Part shown: positions 6,306-7,586 of the stretch, in pieces | Layout: every line of letters begins with the position of its first letter | Position numbering within the stretch: position 1 is the stretch's first letter | Assembly: GCA_025354075.1 (NCBI GenBank) | Contig: JANXNO010000644.1 | Coordinates: 1 to 7,586 of the forward strand | Length of the DNA: 7,586 bases | Source of the DNA: Burkholderiales bacterium | GTDB taxonomy: Bacteria; Pseudomonadota; Gammaproteobacteria; Burkholderiales; Casimicrobiaceae | Direction of reading: 5' to 3' | The notes under the pieces: generated by a model | Told to the model about the DNA's origin: nothing | Databases searched by the model: none | The model's input: the letters and a program-made list of their open reading frames with translations, nothing else | Position numbers and translations under genes: made by a program

Positions 6306-6334
6306 TTGACAGCCACTATTAGCTGTGACATACT
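6306..6334 (+). promoter_or_regulatory. Putative spc operon promoter
   Basis: A perfect -35 TTGACA (6306-6311) is followed after exactly 17 bases by CATACT (6329-6334), a 4-of-6 match to TATAAT. Transcription would begin near 6341, leaving a leader of about 160 bases before rplN. E. coli also has its spc promoter between rpsQ and rplN, so the position agrees with known organisation. It gives the downstream ribosomal genes a fresh start beyond the S10 terminator and the inserted genes. Confidence 0.75.
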
Positions 6335-6500
6335 TCAAGGCTTGGTAGCTTTTTGATCCGCTCTCGGCGCATCATGAAACGGGCTTCCACCACACACTGT
6401 GCCCCATCCGTTGCGACTAATTTGGTCAATGCGGGGGTCCCAAAACTTCTCAGAACCGCGGTGAATCAAGGTTTTGAGGTAAGTTGGAGAAGAGAAAAAT
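6335..6500 (+). promoter_or_regulatory. Untranslated leader of the spc operon
   Basis: This is the predicted 5' leader of the rplN transcript. It contains the hairpin at 6449-6478 and ends with the rplN ribosome binding site GGAGAAGAG (from 6486). No open frame in it looks like a protein; the one beginning at 6353 runs on into rplN in the wrong frame and is a shadow. Near the presumed start point a weak 6-bp stem (6337-6352) precedes a few T residues, but it is too short to call a terminator. Confidence 0.45.
6449..6478 (+). promoter_or_regulatory. Leader hairpin upstream of rplN
   Basis: CTCAGAACC (6449-6457) pairs with GGTTTTGAG (6470-6478) over 9 positions with one G-U pair, around a 12-base loop. 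It lies 7 bases before the rplN GGAG. A hairpin placed there could control ribosome access, but no known ribosomal-protein binding motif was recognised. Confidence 0.4.
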
Positions 6501-6869
6501 ATGATTCAAATGCAGTCGATACTCGACGTCGCCGACAACACGGGCGCTCGTCGCGTCATGTGTTTCAAGGTGCTCGGCGGGTCAAGGCGTCGTTACGCCA
6601 GTATTGGTGACGTTATCAAGGTCAGCATCAAAGATGCGCAGCCTCGTGGTCGCGTTAAAAAAGGCGAGGTTTACAACGCCGTAGTCGTTCGTACGGCCAA
6701 GGGCATTCGCCGCAGCGATGGCTCGCTCGTCAAATTTGACAACAACGCCGTCGTCATTCTTAACGCAAAGCTTGAGCCTATCGGCACTCGTATCTTTGGA
6801 CCAGTTACGCGCGAATTGCGTACTGAAAAGTTCATGAAGATCGTGTCGCTTGCGCCTGAAGTGCTCTAG
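6501..6869 (+). CDS. rplN: 50S ribosomal protein L14
   Basis: L14 is a beta-barrel protein on the 50S interface that contacts 16S rRNA in inter-subunit bridges and is the binding site of the silencing factor RsfS. The start ATG 6501 gives [20 protein letters not shown], and the ribosome binding site GGAG lies 11 bases upstream, a little far but in a purine-rich run. The 122-residue product has [20 protein letters not shown], the [16 protein letters not shown] centre ([19 protein letters not shown]), and the nearly invariant end [13 protein letters not shown] then [13 protein letters not shown]. It is the first gene of the spc block. Its TAG (6867-6869) is 16 bases before rplX. Confidence 0.97.
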   Translation: MIQMQSILDVADNTGARRVMCFKVLGGSRRRYASIGDVIKVSIKDAQPRGRVKKGEVYNAVVVRTAKGIRRSDGSLVKFDNNAVVILNAKLEPIGTRIFGPVTRELRTEKFMKIVSLAPEVL

Positions 6870-6885
6870 AGCGAAGGTCGGAATC

Positions 6886-7194
6886 ATGCAAAAAATTCGT
6901 AAAGGCGACACTGTCGTCGTAACAACGGGTCGTGACAAGGGCAAGCGCGGCGAAGTCGTGCGCGTGCTCGAGGGTCAATTGATCGTTGCTGGTATCAACC
7001 AGGTCAAGCGCAATGTGCGTCCTAACCCACAGAAAAACGAAGTGGGCGGTATCACGACGAAAGACGCCGCAATCTCGGCCTCAAACGTTGCAATCTTTAA
7101 CGCAAGCACGCAAAAAGCAGACGGCGTAGCGATCAAATCGCTCGACGACGGCCGCAAGCAACGTGTTTTCAAATCGACCGGTCAACCGGTCTAG
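6886..7194 (+). CDS. rplX: 50S ribosomal protein L24
   Basis: L24 is one of the two assembly-initiator proteins of the 50S subunit and sits near the tunnel exit. The start was placed at ATG 6886 ([20 protein letters not shown]). An in-frame ATG at 6850 would overlap the end of rplN and add 12 foreign residues, so it is rejected. The 102-residue length is normal. The KOW motif is seen at about residues 5-31 ([20 protein letters not shown]), followed by [32 protein letters not shown] and a closing [16 protein letters not shown] lies upstream of the start. The last codons form part of a small hairpin (7176-7191), and the TAG is 14 bases before rplE. Confidence 0.97.
   Translation: MQKIRKGDTVVVTTGRDKGKRGEVVRVLEGQLIVAGINQVKRNVRPNPQKNEVGGITTKDAAISASNVAIFNASTQKADGVAIKSLDDGRKQRVFKSTGQPV
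7176..7191 (+). promoter_or_regulatory. Hairpin across the rplX-rplE junction
   Basis: GACCG (7176-7180) pairs perfectly with CGGTC (7187-7191) around a 6-base loop, at the very end of rplX and directly before its stop. In E. coli the regulator S8 binds mRNA near the start of rplE in the spc operon, so structure here is in the expected place. The specific S8 core was not recognised, so this is only suggestive. Confidence 0.3.
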
Positions 7195-7208
7195 GCGGGG
7201 AGAAGAAT

Positions 7209-7586
7209 ATGGCTCGCTTACAAGAGCAATACCGTAAAGAAATCGTCCCCGCTTTGGTCAAGCAATTTGGCTACAAGTCGGTGATGCAGGTGCCGCGTCT
7301 GATCAAAATCGTGGTCAACATGGGCGTCGGTGAAGCCGTCGGTGACAAGAAGATTCTTGAGCACGCGACGAAAGACCTGACTGCTATCGTCGGCCAAAAA
7401 CCGGTAATCACCAAAGCCAAGAAAGCTATTGCGAACTACAAAATTCGCGAAGGCTATCCGGTTGGCACCATGGTGACACTGCGTAACAAGCAGATGTTCG
7501 AGTTCCTAGACCGTTTCGTCAACGTCGCGCTGCCGCGTGTTCGTGACTTCCGTGGAATTTCACCGCGCGGTTTCGATGGTCGCGGC
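7209..7586 (+). CDS. rplE: 50S ribosomal protein L5 (partial, 3' end outside window)
   Basis: L5 binds 5S rRNA in the central protuberance, contacts the P-site tRNA and bridges to S13. The ATG at 7209 has a strong GGGGAGAAG upstream (from 7197). The window ends after 126 codons with no stop, against about 179 residues for the full protein. Visible signatures are [66 protein letters not shown] and the last visible [19 protein letters not shown], all in the family order. The frame is clean. In the usual order rpsN and rpsH would follow. Confidence 0.97.
   Translation, partial: MARLQEQYRKEIVPALVKQFGYKSVMQVPRLIKIVVNMGVGEAVGDKKILEHATKDLTAIVGQKPVITKAKKAIANYKIREGYPVGTMVTLRNKQMFEFLDRFVNVALPRVRDFRGISPRGFDGRG

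Noticed and set aside
6200..6316. About 38 open codons on the minus strand opposite the inverted repeats
   Set aside because: No ATG start and a stop directly upstream; protein-like composition alone is not enough.
6337..6355. Short stem followed by T residues near the spc transcription start
   Set aside because: Six-bp stem with a G-U pair and a very short T-run at the predicted start point; too weak for a terminator.
6353..6610. 85-codon frame starting upstream of rplN
   Set aside because: Runs into rplN in a different frame; its second half is an out-of-frame reading of L14.

Overview
The window is a ribosomal-protein region, the S10 operon followed by the spc operon, from a Gram-negative bacterium. 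The gene order (rplC-rplD-rplW-rplB-rpsS-rplV-rpsC-rplP-rpmC-rpsQ, then rplN-rplX-rplE) and the protein sequences, especially S3, L16 and L2, fit a betaproteobacterium best. That placement is by eye and is uncertain below class. All genes read on the + strand.

Positions 1-4123 hold the end of rplC through rpsQ, tightly packed. Spacers are 0-10 bases, rplD/rplW and rpmC/rpsQ overlap as ATGA, and rpsC/rplP overlap by 17 bases. Two genes here are odd. rplW is broken by a -1 base indel in an A run. rplB lacks part of the very conserved loop after Asp-His-Pro near the peptidyl-transferase centre. A strong intrinsic terminator with a TTCG loop (4146-4175) ends the S10 block.

Positions 4124-6500 are the unusual part. 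About 2.4 kb separates rpsQ from rplN, where related genomes usually have a short spacer. It holds two different genes with a DUF1566 (Lcl_C, C-type-lectin-like) domain. The first (4508-5212) has no ATG start and no signal peptide and looks 5'-truncated. The second (5501-6028) has a clean signal peptide and looks intact. Around them are a REP-like element, a 14-bp palindrome inside a possible promoter, and several inverted repeats. No transposase, integrase or reverse transcriptase is visible.

Positions 6306-7586 restart the ribosomal cluster. A good sigma-70-type promoter (TTGACA, 17 bases, CATACT) lies upstream of rplN, and a leader hairpin sits just before its ribosome binding site. rplN, rplX and the first 126 codons of rplE follow. 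With a terminator after rpsQ and a promoter before rplN, the two ribosomal blocks look like separate transcription units, as in E. coli, with the surface-protein genes lodged between them.

No clearly new multi-gene system is visible. The items most worth checking are the DUF1566 island inside the ribosomal cluster, the altered L2 loop, and the rplW frameshift.
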